Program-made: the position numbers and the translations under genes
Source of the DNA: Candidatus Pelagibacter sp.
GTDB taxonomy: Bacteria > Pseudomonadota > Alphaproteobacteria > Pelagibacterales > Pelagibacteraceae
Assembly (NCBI GenBank): GCA_028222435.1
Contig: JAOIST010000002.1
Coordinates: 6,604-70,603 of the forward strand
Length of the DNA stretch: 64,000 nucleotides
Direction: 5' to 3'
Part shown: one piece after another, positions 51,986 to 61,211 of the stretch
How positions within the stretch are numbered: the stretch's first letter is position 1
Layout of the letters: each line of letters starts with the position of its first letter
Notes under the pieces: generated by a model
The model's input: the letters and a program-made list of their open reading frames with translations, nothing else
What the model was told of the DNA's origin: nothing
Databases searched by the model: none

Positions 51986-53407
51986 ATGTCAAATTATGTC
52001 TTTTACGATTTTGAGACCAGCTCCTCTAATAAATATTGGGGTCAGATAATTCAGATTGGTGCCGTGCTTACAAATGATAATCTTGATGAACTAGATAGAT
52101 TTGACGCAAGGTGTAGATTAAGTCCAGGAATAATTCCAGAAGCTATGGCTTTAATTGTAAATAAGTCTACTCCTCAAATGTTAAAAAATTCTAACTTATC
52201 CCATTATCAAATGATTAGACAATTCGTTGATACTTTAAAAAGATGGGGTAAGGCAACTTACATTGGTTTTAACAGTATAGAGTTTGATGAAGAATTTTTA
52301 AGATGCACGCTTTTTCAAACTTTAGAGTATCCATATCTAACTAGCACAAATGGAAACACGAGAGGGGACGTGCTCAGCTTAGCTAGGGCTGCAAACCTTT
52401 ATTATCCGAACACTTTAAAGAATCCGGTAAACGATAAAGGTAATGATGTTTATAAATTAGATCAAATGGCCCCCTTAAATGGAATTGAGCATGGAGATGC
52501 ACATAGTGCCATAGGAGATGTTATGGCAACCGTCGGAATTGCAAAATTAATTTCTAAAAAAGCACCCAACGTTTGGAAGGCCAGCATGTTAACTATGGAC
52601 AAAACACAGTCTTTAGAACTTATAAAAAAAGAATTGTTTTTTTGCACTAATGAATATTTTTATGGAAAAAGTAGACCATATGTTCAAACATTTGTATGTC
52701 AACATCCTCAATATCAGTGGCCTTTATGTTTTGATTTAAAACACGATCCATCTCCATTTTTAAACATGCCTTTAAATGAATTAGAGGCTGCAATGAAAAA
52801 ACAACCAAAATTTATAAGAACCGTAAGGCATAATAAACATCCTGTAATAATGAACCCATCTTATGGAGATAAATTTGATGAGTATAAAATTATAGGTACC
52901 GCTAAATTAGAAGCCAGAGCAAAGCAAGTGAGAGAAAATAAAGAATTTGCAGAAAAAATTCAGTCAATTAAGAGGTCTGAAGCTGAGGAAAAAGAACAAA
53001 ATAAATCACAAGAAGACTTATATAATGAAGAAAGTATTTATTCTAAATTCACCACAGCTGAGGACAACAAAATCATGCCTGAATTTCATTCAACAGAGTG
53101 GGATAAAAAAATACAAGTAATTTCAAAATTTAAAGATGAAAGATTACAATATTTTGGAAAGAAATTGCTTTACATGGAAAAACCTGACGTCCTTAGCAAA
53201 GAAGACTACAATTTAATCCATAAAGATACAGCAAAAAAGTTACTCAGCACTAATAACGAAAAGTGGAACACTATTCCAAGAACTTATTCAGAGATTGATA
53301 CTTTGCGAGCTAAATTTGAGAAACAGGGTGAGCCAGATAAATTAAAAATTTTAGACGAAATTAACGCATACGTTGAAGAATTAGAAAAACATTATTCATC
53401 TGTATAG
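51986..53407 (+). CDS. sbcB: Exodeoxyribonuclease I (SbcB-like)
   Basis: A 473-aa DEDDh 3'-5' exonuclease for single-stranded DNA. FYDFETSSSNKYWGQIIQIG (Asp and Glu), FNSIEFDEEFLRCT and HGDAHSAIGDVMATV give the catalytic residues; length matches E. coli ExoI. The C-terminal half (SH3-like and helical) is more divergent and charged. Neighbouring rmuC makes a recombination/repair pair. Confidence 0.88.
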   Translation: MSNYVFYDFETSSSNKYWGQIIQIGAVLTNDNLDELDRFDARCRLSPGIIPEAMALIVNKSTPQMLKNSNLSHYQMIRQFVDTLKRWGKATYIGFNSIEFDEEFLRCTLFQTLEYPYLTSTNGNTRGDVLSLARAANLYYPNTLKNPVNDKGNDVYKLDQMAPLNGIEHGDAHSAIGDVMATVGIAKLISKKAPNVWKASMLTMDKTQSLELIKKELFFCTNEYFYGKSRPYVQTFVCQHPQYQWPLCFDLKHDPSPFLNMPLNELEAAMKKQPKFIRTVRHNKHPVIMNPSYGDKFDEYKIIGTAKLEARAKQVRENKEFAEKIQSIKRSEAEEKEQNKSQEDLYNEESIYSKFTTAEDNKIMPEFHSTEWDKKIQVISKFKDERLQYFGKKLLYMEKPDVLSKEDYNLIHKDTAKKLLSTNNEKWNTIPRTYSEIDTLRAKFEKQGEPDKLKILDEINAYVEELEKHYSSV

Positions 53408-53441
53408 TTGACAATAAAACAAAAATACTTATTTAGAGTGT

Positions 53442-53759
53442 ATGGCATTCAAAGATTCAACAGACGAAAAATTTCAAGAACAAATCAACGGAAGTAAATT
53501 AAATTTAATTCAATTTTCTGCAAGTTGGTGTGGACCTTGTCAGCAATTAAAACCAATTATAGAAAAAATATCTAATGATATGGAAGATAAAATTGATTGT
53601 TACTACCATGATATTGAAAGTCAACCTAACGAACCAACAAAGTATTCCGTAAGAGGCGTTCCAACAGTTTTATTATTTAAAGGCGGAAAACTTATAGGTA
53701 CAAAAGTTGGCGCTACGAGTGAAAAAGATATGTTAGAATTTATACAACCACATATCTAA
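53442..53759 (+). CDS. trxA: Thioredoxin
   Basis: A 105-aa thioredoxin fold with SASWCGPCQQLKPI (CGPC redox site), a catalytic-site cis-proline in RGVPTVLLF, and GGKLIGTKVGA. It can serve MsrA and ribonucleotide reductase. It overlaps the convergent folC 3' end by four bases. In other alphaproteobacteria trxA neighbours folC in the same orientation; here it is opposite. Confidence 0.92.
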   Translation: MAFKDSTDEKFQEQINGSKLNLIQFSASWCGPCQQLKPIIEKISNDMEDKIDCYYHDIESQPNEPTKYSVRGVPTVLLFKGGKLIGTKVGATSEKDMLEFIQPHI

Positions 53760-55024
53760 TTTTTATTTAAAATATTTCCAACATTATAAAGCGATCCGAA
53801 ACAAACTATAATTTTTTTTTCCTTAGAAGAAATTTTCTTTATAGCTTCGTTGAAATCATTAGCTTTTTCAACATTTAATTTATTTTTTACCGCTATTCGG
53901 TAAAGATCATTAGATTTCATAGATCCATTTTCATTTTCAATTGGAATAGTAATAACTTTCTTAAAAATATTTTTAAATTGTTTTATAAATAAATTAGGCT
54001 CCTTGTTTTTCATCATTGACCAGATACCATACACTGGAACTTTTAAAGATTTTAAATAAGCTGAAAGATTTTTTGCGTCGATTTCGGCATGAGCACCATC
54101 TAACATAATTTTCTCATTTTTATGCAGCCTGTTTTTAATTTTTCCTTTATTTAAGTATTGAAAACGCCCTTCAAACTTAATTTTGGGAATTGTTTTTTCT
54201 ATTATTTTTTTCTGTATTTTTAGATCTAAAGCAATTTTTATTGCATGGCATAAGTTATTTAATAATCCCATAGAATAAATATTTTTTGTATTTATTTTAA
54301 TTTGAAATTTTTTATCTTGATAAAAATAATGCTTATTTTTTTTAATTAATTTCCAAGTATTTGCATAGGTAATTATGCTTTTATTTTGCCTAAGTCTTTT
54401 TTGGATTTTATTTAAAACATAAGGTGTTTGTTTACCTATATAAATATGAGTAAAATTGCTTAAAAAACCTACCTTTTGATAAATTACTTCATCTAGAGTT
54501 TTTTTATTTTTGGCTAGAAAGTTTAGATGTTGCTTATTTATATTAACAACTACTTGAGCTAAAGGAAAATCAAAAACATTTGTAGAGTCTTTAGTAAAAA
54601 GAGCACCAGCCTCAACAAGATGATAATCAACTTTTTGTTGTGCCGCATTCAGAATATAAATCACAGTAAGAACTTCAAAAATAGTTAAAGGTACTTTTAT
54701 TTTTTCAATTAATTTAATTGATTTTTTGATTTCTGCATGAGTCAGATATCTGTCACCCAACCAAAATCTTTCTTTAATATCTTTAAGTGATGGCGAAATA
54801 TAAGCTGTAGCAGTTTGATTATTAGCTTCGATAAAACTTTTAACAGAATGAAGAGTTGTAAATTTTCCACTAGAGCCTAAAAAATTAATTACATTATTTA
54901 GCTTTCTTTCCGGATGACTTAATTTTTTAAGAACTAACTTAATTCTTGTTAAATCAAAGTTTATAGTTTTGTTAAAAAGCTTATGATTAGCTAGCTGTTT
55001 GTAGAGACTTATCGACTGTGACAT
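53756..55024 (-). CDS. folC: Folylpolyglutamate/dihydrofolate synthase-like (FolC)
   Basis: A 422-aa Mur-ligase-fold protein at the canonical folC place after accD. The P-loop is FLGSSGKFTTLHSV (usual GTNGKGS), and the end LDGAHAEIDAKNL keeps the family DGAH. The usual EVGLGGRLDATN loop reads VEAGALFTKDSTNVF. It should add glutamate to folates. Overlaps accD by 38 bases, so start ATG 55024 could be debated. Divergent motifs mean function is probable, not certain. Confidence 0.8.
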   Translation of the reverse strand: MSQSISLYKQLANHKLFNKTINFDLTRIKLVLKKLSHPERKLNNVINFLGSSGKFTTLHSVKSFIEANNQTATAYISPSLKDIKERFWLGDRYLTHAEIKKSIKLIEKIKVPLTIFEVLTVIYILNAAQQKVDYHLVEAGALFTKDSTNVFDFPLAQVVVNINKQHLNFLAKNKKTLDEVIYQKVGFLSNFTHIYIGKQTPYVLNKIQKRLRQNKSIITYANTWKLIKKNKHYFYQDKKFQIKINTKNIYSMGLLNNLCHAIKIALDLKIQKKIIEKTIPKIKFEGRFQYLNKGKIKNRLHKNEKIMLDGAHAEIDAKNLSAYLKSLKVPVYGIWSMMKNKEPNLFIKQFKNIFKKVITIPIENENGSMKSNDLYRIAVKNKLNVEKANDFNEAIKKISSKEKKIIVCFGSLYNVGNILNKN

Positions 55025-55901
55025 TCGTGTCTTGTTTAGCTTGAGCCTCTGCTTTTTTCAATAGAACATTTAGTAACGTTCCAATAGTTGAATTTAAGTA
55101 TTGTCTTTCAACAACCAAGTCAATACCACCATGATCTTTTACATATTCTGCTGTTTGAAATTCATCAGGCAAAGTCTCTCTAACAGTATCTTGAATAACA
55201 CGTCTTCCTGCAAAACCAATAGTTGCTTTCGGTTCAGCAATTAAAATATCACCCAACATTGCCCATGAAGCGGTTACACCACCTGTTGTTGGGTCTGTAA
55301 GAACTACAACGAAAGGAACATTTTTTTTCTTTAATTCATTTACAGCTAAGGCTGTTCTAGACATTTGCATTAATGCAATAGACGACTCCATCATTCGTTG
55401 GCCACCTGAACAACTAAAGAATATATAAGGAATATTATTTTCAATGGCATGTTGAGCTCCTGCAATAAAAGCCTCACCTGACGCAGCACCAAACGATCCC
55501 CCAATAAATCTAAAATCTTGTGATCCTGCTACAATATCAATATTTTGAATTTTTCCTTTTGCGATTAATACTGCATCATCTTGGCCAGTTAGCTTACGAG
55601 CTGCTTTTAAACGATCAGTATATTTCTTTTTGTCTTGAAAATTTAATGGATCATCTTTAGGTAGTGGTGTTTCAATTAATTCGAATTCTTTATTATCAAA
55701 AAAGATTTCAAATCTCTCTCTACATGTTAATTTATGATGTGCGCCACACTTGGGGCAAACTTTTTGATTGGACTCTAAATCTTCTTTATAAATTAAATTT
55801 TTACAGCCACATGTTGTCCAAAGATTTCCTTCAATTTTCGATGATTTTTTCTCAAATAGAGATTTTATCTTAGGCTTTATAAATTTTGTGATCCAATTCA
55901 T
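54987..55901 (-). CDS. accD: Acetyl-CoA carboxylase carboxyltransferase subunit beta
   Basis: A 304-aa carboxyltransferase subunit forming malonyl-CoA with AccA. Crotonase-fold motifs are present: GQDDAVLIAKG, FRFIGGSFGAASGEAF, SGGQRMMESSIALMQM, LTDPTTGGVTASWAMLGD and GFAGRRVIQDTVRETLP. The N-terminal zinc ribbon has CPKCG as its second pair, but the first pair is CGC (CxC) instead of CxxC. Followed by folC and overlapping trpA by four bases. Confidence 0.94.
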   Translation of the reverse strand: MNWITKFIKPKIKSLFEKKSSKIEGNLWTTCGCKNLIYKEDLESNQKVCPKCGAHHKLTCRERFEIFFDNKEFELIETPLPKDDPLNFQDKKKYTDRLKAARKLTGQDDAVLIAKGKIQNIDIVAGSQDFRFIGGSFGAASGEAFIAGAQHAIENNIPYIFFSCSGGQRMMESSIALMQMSRTALAVNELKKKNVPFVVVLTDPTTGGVTASWAMLGDILIAEPKATIGFAGRRVIQDTVRETLPDEFQTAEYVKDHGGIDLVVERQYLNSTIGTLLNVLLKKAEAQAKQDTNVTVDKSLQTAS

Positions 55902-56698
55902 ATTATTTTTCGTTTTAGATTGTACACAACTTTATCTAACTTTGTGACAGGATTTTGTCTCATTTTGAGTGAATTCGTTATTGTTTTACACAACATACTG
56001 CCCACAACGAGTCCATTAGCAGATTTTAGAGAAGATATGGTCTTATCAGTAATTCCAAATCCAATTACAAGATTTTTTTTAGGATTGATTTTTTTGATTA
56101 TATTATAGTTATGAAGAATATTTTTAGGCGAAACCTTAAGCTTACCGCCCGTAGTAGATAACATGGATATATAATAAATCATATCATGTGAGTCTTTAAT
56201 AATTTTCTTCATTCTAATTTTAGAAGTAGTAGGAGATAAAAGTTGTATAAAATTTATTGATTTGTTTTTACATTTATTAGCAAAGTTTTTATTTTCGGGA
56301 TAAGGAAGATCAACAATAATTAAACCATCGACTCCTGATGACTTACAACTATTTAAAAAGTTGTTCTCACCATTTTGGTAAACCAAGTTAAAATAGCCCA
56401 TTAATATTATGGGTTTATTAGGATTAATTTTTTTAAACTTTTTAACAATTTGAAAAACATCTTTTAATTTAATTCCATTTTTAAGAGCTCGGTGCGAACT
56501 ACCTTGTATTTGACCTCCATCTGCTATTGGTGTGTTATGAGGAAATCCAAGTTCTAAAATATCCGCATGTTTAGAGATTTTATTAAGTATTTTTAGAGAA
56601 TTATTTTTCGTATTATCGCCTGCAACCGTATAAGTTATTAAAGCAGGTCTTTCTTCTTTCTTACACCTATCAAACGCTAAAGCAATTTTTGATTTCAT
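55898..56698 (-). CDS. trpA: Tryptophan synthase alpha subunit (divergent)
   Basis: A 266-aa TIM barrel cleaving indole-3-glycerol phosphate to indole. Catalytic Glu (LELGFPHN) and Asp (PIADGG) of TrpA are kept, as are IIVDLPYPE, YYISMLSTTGGK and GFGITD. Loop 2 reads FPHNTPIADGG instead of F-x-DPxADGP, and the N-terminal TLGDP-type motif is TVAGDN. Position after trpB with a four-base overlap identifies it. The joint changes with TrpB are noted as a finding. Confidence 0.87.
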   Translation of the reverse strand: MKSKIALAFDRCKKEERPALITYTVAGDNTKNNSLKILNKISKHADILELGFPHNTPIADGGQIQGSSHRALKNGIKLKDVFQIVKKFKKINPNKPIILMGYFNLVYQNGENNFLNSCKSSGVDGLIIVDLPYPENKNFANKCKNKSINFIQLLSPTTSKIRMKKIIKDSHDMIYYISMLSTTGGKLKVSPKNILHNYNIIKKINPKKNLVIGFGITDKTISSLKSANGLVVGSMLCKTITNSLKMRQNPVTKLDKVVYNLKRKII

Positions 56699-57927
56699 CT
56701 AATATAAGAGCCTAATCTACTTTTAATTATATCTTTGTCTTTAAGACTGTCGCCACAAGAATTTACTATAATAACTTCTGAAGATTTTAATTTTGGAGCA
56801 GTTCGTATTGCTTCTGCAAAAGCGTGTGATGGTTCTAGTGAAGGAGAAATATTTTCAAGTTTAGATACTAATTGATAAGCTTTTAATGCATCCTCATCAT
56901 TTACTGAAGTGTATCTTGCTCTTTTTGAGTCTTTAAGAAAACAATGCAAAGGAGATATCCCTGGATAATCCAATCCAGCTGATATTGACTCTGTTGAACC
57001 TATTTGTCCTTCTTTGTCTTGTATTACATATTGAGCAGCACCGTGTAGAATACCGATTTTAGATCCGTTAGTTAAAGGAGCAGCGTGAAGCCTGCTATTT
57101 TTTGGACCTCCAGCTTCAACGCCTATAAATTCCGCATGAGTATCCATAAACTCATTCCAGAATCCTGCTGCGGAACTTCCACCTCCAACACAGTTAATTA
57201 ATTGTAATTTGTCCGGTATTTTCCCAAATTCATCTTTTACTTGTTTAATAAGTTCTCTTGAAATTTGAGCTGTACTCCAAGCACAAATTTTAATAAATAT
57301 GTTTGGGCCTACTGTTGAACCAACGCACATATGTGTTGTGTCACAATTTGAAACCCAGTATCTCATACATTCACTTACAGCATCAACTAAAGTTTGACTT
57401 CCAGTAGTCACAGGAACTATTTCAGCACCATTTTTTTTCATAGCTTCTACGTTAGGTCTTTGTCTTTTAATGTCTTTGGCTCCCATAAAAATTTTACATT
57501 TTAGACCAAATTTTTTTGCTGCCATCGAAAGCATTTTTCCCGCATAACCTGCACCCGTATCACCAACTACATATTTTTTCCCTGCTTTTTTAGCTATTAA
57601 ACAATGAACAGTGGCGTTATAAATTTTGTGAGCCCCACCATTGGCCTCAGATACTACTTTTGCGTAAATTTGTGCTCCTCCTAGGTGAGCAGATAAATTT
57701 TCTAATTTAATAAAAGGGGTTGGGGCACCTACATATGTTTGAAAATAATAATCTCTTTCTTTAAGAAATTGTTTATTTCTTCTTAATTTAGCAAATAATT
57801 TTGTTAAATCATCTATAGGTTTTTTTAATGTTTCTGGGATGAAATTTCCTCCAAACTTTCCTCCATACATGCAATTTTTGTCATGCTGATCTATAAGAGG
57901 AACACCTTTTTTAATTTTTAAGCTCAT
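56695..57927 (-). CDS. trpB: Tryptophan synthase beta subunit (divergent)
   Basis: A 410-aa fold-II PLP enzyme that joins indole and serine. PLP-Lys is in GGAHKIYNA (~residue 95); VGGGS and SISAGLDYPGISPLH and SLEPSHAFAEAI are kept. Changes at normally invariant places: EDLNHTGAHK is EANGGAHK, ETGAGQHG is DTGAGYAG (catalytic Glu to Asp), GPHPYP is GPNIFI, and NLSGRGDKD is NSCGDSLKD. Synteny makes it the trpB of the operon. Overlaps trpF by 17 bases and trpA by four. Confidence 0.85.
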   Translation of the reverse strand: MSLKIKKGVPLIDQHDKNCMYGGKFGGNFIPETLKKPIDDLTKLFAKLRRNKQFLKERDYYFQTYVGAPTPFIKLENLSAHLGGAQIYAKVVSEANGGAHKIYNATVHCLIAKKAGKKYVVGDTGAGYAGKMLSMAAKKFGLKCKIFMGAKDIKRQRPNVEAMKKNGAEIVPVTTGSQTLVDAVSECMRYWVSNCDTTHMCVGSTVGPNIFIKICAWSTAQISRELIKQVKDEFGKIPDKLQLINCVGGGSSAAGFWNEFMDTHAEFIGVEAGGPKNSRLHAAPLTNGSKIGILHGAAQYVIQDKEGQIGSTESISAGLDYPGISPLHCFLKDSKRARYTSVNDEDALKAYQLVSKLENISPSLEPSHAFAEAIRTAPKLKSSEVIIVNSCGDSLKDKDIIKSRLGSYIR

Positions 57928-58519
57928 TAATTTTTTTAATAAATTTTTTTATTTTTTGATGATCTTTGTAACCTAATTGATTTTCTAAACTAGATGATAA
58001 ATCAAAAAAATTAACCCCTAATTTACAAAAATTTTCTACATTATCTAACGAGATTGAACCTGCTAATGCATATTTCTCACCTTTAGGGAGTTTACCGATT
58101 AAATTTGTGGGAAATTCTAAAGACTTTTCCATACTCGGTGTATCAAATAATATTATATTAGCATCACTATATTCTTTATATTTATCAATATCCTGCTCTT
58201 CTTTAACTTTAATAGCTTTGATAATTTTAATTCCCATGTTTTTGATCTCCGTTACTCTATCTTTTGTTTCTGATCCATGAAGCTGAATATATTCAAAGTT
58301 GCCCAACAAATTATCTTTAATAAAACTATCAGATGGATCCACAGTAACAGCGACAAAGGATGATTTTTTTTTATTAAATTTAGAGAGTTCTTTAATATCT
58401 TTAAAATTTATGTTCCTAGGAGATTTTTCATAAAATACAAAGCCTAAAAAATTTACTTTAAGATCAATACACAGCTGAACATCTCTGGTTATATTTAAAC
58501 CACAAATTTTAATTTTCAT
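57911..58519 (-). CDS. trpF: Phosphoribosylanthranilate isomerase (divergent)
   Basis: A 202-aa TIM barrel isomerising phosphoribosylanthranilate. KICGLNITRD (catalytic Cys), FLGFVFYEKSPRNI, YIQLHGSE and LFDTPS (catalytic Asp) are present. The phosphate-binding glycine motifs are weakened: LAGSI for LAGGL and DLSSSLE for DVSSGVE; the GGTG loop is not evident. Place between pyrF and trpB supports the call. Overlaps pyrF by one base and trpB by 17. Confidence 0.87.
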   Translation of the reverse strand: MKIKICGLNITRDVQLCIDLKVNFLGFVFYEKSPRNINFKDIKELSKFNKKKSSFVAVTVDPSDSFIKDNLLGNFEYIQLHGSETKDRVTEIKNMGIKIIKAIKVKEEQDIDKYKEYSDANIILFDTPSMEKSLEFPTNLIGKLPKGEKYALAGSISLDNVENFCKLGVNFFDLSSSLENQLGYKDHQKIKKFIKKINELKN

Positions 58520-59208
58520 TAACTTAGTTCTTTAATTAATTTAGATATATTATTTTTAATATTGCCCTTAATTATGGACCTTCCCATAACAAGGGCCGTG
58601 CTTCCATTTTTAAAAGCTTCTTTAGGCCCCATAACTCTTTTTTGATCCCCAGCGTTATCTTTCTGTAGACGAATACCTGGAGTAACTATTTCACCTTTAA
58701 ATATTTTTTTTACAAACTTTAAATCAGTTCCAGCACAAACAATTCCATGACAACCGCAGGCATTAGCTAGCAATGCTTGTTTTTTTACTATTTCTTTTAT
58801 AGGTCTTGTGTATCCAATTTTTTTAACGGAGGAATTTGAAATACTAGTCAATATAGTAACTAACAATATTTTAATTCTAGAATTAATTTTTTTTGCCGTT
58901 TTAACAACTGTTTTTACAGTTTCCTCTCCAGCGTTTGCGTGTAAAGTTAAATAATTAATATTTTTAAGATCCTTGAGAGATTTTACAGCCGCAGAACATG
59001 TAGCTGGTATATCATTTAATTTAAGATCTAAAAAAATTTTTTCTTTTTTTATTTTTGAGATAAATTTACGACCATCTTTAGTATAAAAAAACTCTAATCC
59101 AAACTTATAGCCTATATCTAATTTATTTGTTTTGGTTTGATTAATTATCCGCTTAACTTCATTAATTTTATTTGTATCACAAGCTATAAATATTTTTGAT
59201 TTTTTCAT
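58519..59208 (-). CDS. pyrF: Orotidine-5'-phosphate decarboxylase
   Basis: A 229-aa TIM barrel making UMP from OMP. The catalytic DxKxxD is in FLDLKLNDIPAT (~residue 63); LTLHANAGEE, LLVTILTS, GIVCAGTDL and the phosphate site VTPGIRLQ and ALVMGRSI agree. Overlaps ihfB by four bases. Confidence 0.94.
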   Translation of the reverse strand: MKKSKIFIACDTNKINEVKRIINQTKTNKLDIGYKFGLEFFYTKDGRKFISKIKKEKIFLDLKLNDIPATCSAAVKSLKDLKNINYLTLHANAGEETVKTVVKTAKKINSRIKILLVTILTSISNSSVKKIGYTRPIKEIVKKQALLANACGCHGIVCAGTDLKFVKKIFKGEIVTPGIRLQKDNAGDQKRVMGPKEAFKNGSTALVMGRSIIKGNIKNNISKLIKELS

Positions 59209-59486
59209 TCGTTAATAATTTTTTTTAATTTTTTTGATGGCTTAAATCTTACTTTAATACGCTCTGGTTTGTAAATTAATTCATTAGTGGCAGGGTTTTT
59301 TGCGTTATAATTCTCTTTTAATTTCTTACAGTACCATCTTCCTAGTCCACGAATTTCAACATTATTATTATTAATTAGAGTCTTTGAGACACCATCAGAG
59401 AAAACCTCTATTATGGTCTCAAGATCAGATTTATTAAGTTGAGGGTTTTTTTCTTTAAGCTGTTTTATGAGCTTTGTTCTTGACAA
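59205..59486 (-). CDS. ihfB: Integration host factor beta/HU-family DNA-bending protein
   Basis: A 93-aa HU/IHF fold. Between rpsA and pyrF, the standard alphaproteobacterial ihfB site. RTKLIKQLKEKNPQLNKSDLET (helices), VEIRGLGRWYCKKLKENYNAKNPATNE (beta-arm with NP tip), VRFKPSKKLKK. Beta-saddle GSF is GRW and the arm is rich in Lys/Asn rather than Arg. Bends DNA in nucleoid and regulation. Confidence 0.88.
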   Translation of the reverse strand: MSRTKLIKQLKEKNPQLNKSDLETIIEVFSDGVSKTLINNNNVEIRGLGRWYCKKLKENYNAKNPATNELIYKPERIKVRFKPSKKLKKIINE

Positions 59487-61211
59487 TTATTTTTCTTTTT
59501 TATTTTTTTTACCAATTGCTTTTTCAAAAATTCCTTTTAAAGTTGCACCAGACTTTGTTGCGCCTTCCCCAAATTTTGCAATTAAAGACTTTTCTTCATC
59601 GATTTGAGCAGCTTTAACACTAAGTTTTACTCTACGATTTATTAAATCAAGATCAGTAATTTTAGCGTCTAATGCGTTGTCTTTTGAAAAAACTTCTGGC
59701 CTAGCATCTGCCATATCTTTTGCTAGATCCATTTTTCTAATTGTTACAATTAATTTTTTTTCTTGGTCAATCGCGACTTTTACTCCTGTTTTTAAAACTT
59801 CATGAATTCTAGTTGTAATAATATCGCCGACTTTCTTTCGATTTTCTTTAAACCAGTCAAACGGATCTCTTTCCAAAGCTCTTTTTGAAAATCTTATTTT
59901 GTCGTCTTTGACCTCTATAATTTTAACTGATATTACATCATTTTTCTTATACTGTTTTAATTCTTCTACATTTTCTTGGTAAGATATTTCTTTATAATGC
60001 AGCATTCCAGATAATTTAGATTCTACAAGTTCAGCAAAAATTGCTTTGTCAGTGACATTACTTATTTTAACTTTAACTTCTTTTCCTATTTGATCTTTAA
60101 TTTTTTCCCATGGGTTATCCATTATTGACTTATATGAGAGAGAAATTCTCTTTGTATCTTTATCAATATTTACAATTTTGAATTTTATTTTTTGGGAAAC
60201 ACTTAATATTTTACTAGGTTTAATATTTCTATTAGTCCAATCAAGCTCTGAATTATGTATCAAGCCTTCTATCCCATCTTCTATTTTTACAAAACATCCG
60301 TAGTCCATAATTTTTGTGACTGTACCCTCATATATTTCACCAATCTTATAATTTTTTTCAATATTTTCATATGGGTCTTCAGTTAAAGCCTTAACAGATG
60401 CTGAAACTCTATTTGTAACTTTATCAATTTTCGTTATCTTAACTTTAAGTTTTTGCCCTATCGTAACTAAGTCCGCAGGTTTACTCACTCTACCGTGGCT
60501 TAAGTCAGAAACATGTAATAGTGCATCTACGCCTTTAATATCTAAAAAAATTCCCCAGTCAGTAGTAGCTTTAACTATTGCGTCATCAATTATGGAACCT
60601 TCTTTAATATTTTTTAAAGCTTCAGTCATTTCAGCTTTTTTACTTTTTTCTAATACTGCTCTTCTTGAAACACATACATTGCCTCGACTTTTATCAATTC
60701 TAGTTGCAACAACTTTAACAGGAGTGTTTAATAAGTGATCAATTCTTTTCAAAGGTCTTACATCAATTTGGGAAGAAGGCATAAAACAAGGCAATCCTTC
60801 TACAGTAGTAATAAACCCACCTTTGACTTTCCCCGTTATATAACCTGTCATCTCTTCTTGCGTTTCAAAAACTTTTTCTAACTTTTTCCATGCCTTCATT
60901 TTTCTTGCTTTATCTCTAGAGATTACTATTTCACCTTTGAAACTTTCTATTCTTTCAAGATAGACATCTAATTGAGAACCAACTTTAATTTCAGATAGTT
61001 CATTATCATTTTTAAACTCTTCAATCGGAATCATCCCCTCCATTTTTGCTTTACAATCTACAATAATAAAGTTTTTTGTTATTTCTGTTACCGTTGCTGA
61101 AATGATTTCATTTTCTTTGAGTCTTCTATCTTTAAAATCTTGGTCTAAGAGAGATTGAAATTCTTTATGTTGACCACTAACGTTTTTATCAGGTTGTTGT
61201 TCTGTTGCCAT
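59487..61211 (-). CDS. rpsA: 30S ribosomal protein S1
   Basis: A 574-aa protein with six S1 OB-fold repeats (e.g. ISATVTEITKNFIIVDCK, MTGYITGKVKGGFITTVEGL, DDAIVKATTDWGIFLDIKGVDALLHVSDLS, YEGTVTKIMDYGCFVKIEDGIEGLIH-type). Captures mRNA on the small subunit, important where Shine-Dalgarno sites are often weak, as in this window. Starts at ATG 61211 inside the cmk 3' end (23-base overlap). Confidence 0.96.
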   Translation of the reverse strand: MATEQQPDKNVSGQHKEFQSLLDQDFKDRRLKENEIISATVTEITKNFIIVDCKAKMEGMIPIEEFKNDNELSEIKVGSQLDVYLERIESFKGEIVISRDKARKMKAWKKLEKVFETQEEMTGYITGKVKGGFITTVEGLPCFMPSSQIDVRPLKRIDHLLNTPVKVVATRIDKSRGNVCVSRRAVLEKSKKAEMTEALKNIKEGSIIDDAIVKATTDWGIFLDIKGVDALLHVSDLSHGRVSKPADLVTIGQKLKVKITKIDKVTNRVSASVKALTEDPYENIEKNYKIGEIYEGTVTKIMDYGCFVKIEDGIEGLIHNSELDWTNRNIKPSKILSVSQKIKFKIVNIDKDTKRISLSYKSIMDNPWEKIKDQIGKEVKVKISNVTDKAIFAELVESKLSGMLHYKEISYQENVEELKQYKKNDVISVKIIEVKDDKIRFSKRALERDPFDWFKENRKKVGDIITTRIHEVLKTGVKVAIDQEKKLIVTIRKMDLAKDMADARPEVFSKDNALDAKITDLDLINRRVKLSVKAAQIDEEKSLIAKFGEGATKSGATLKGIFEKAIGKKNKKEK

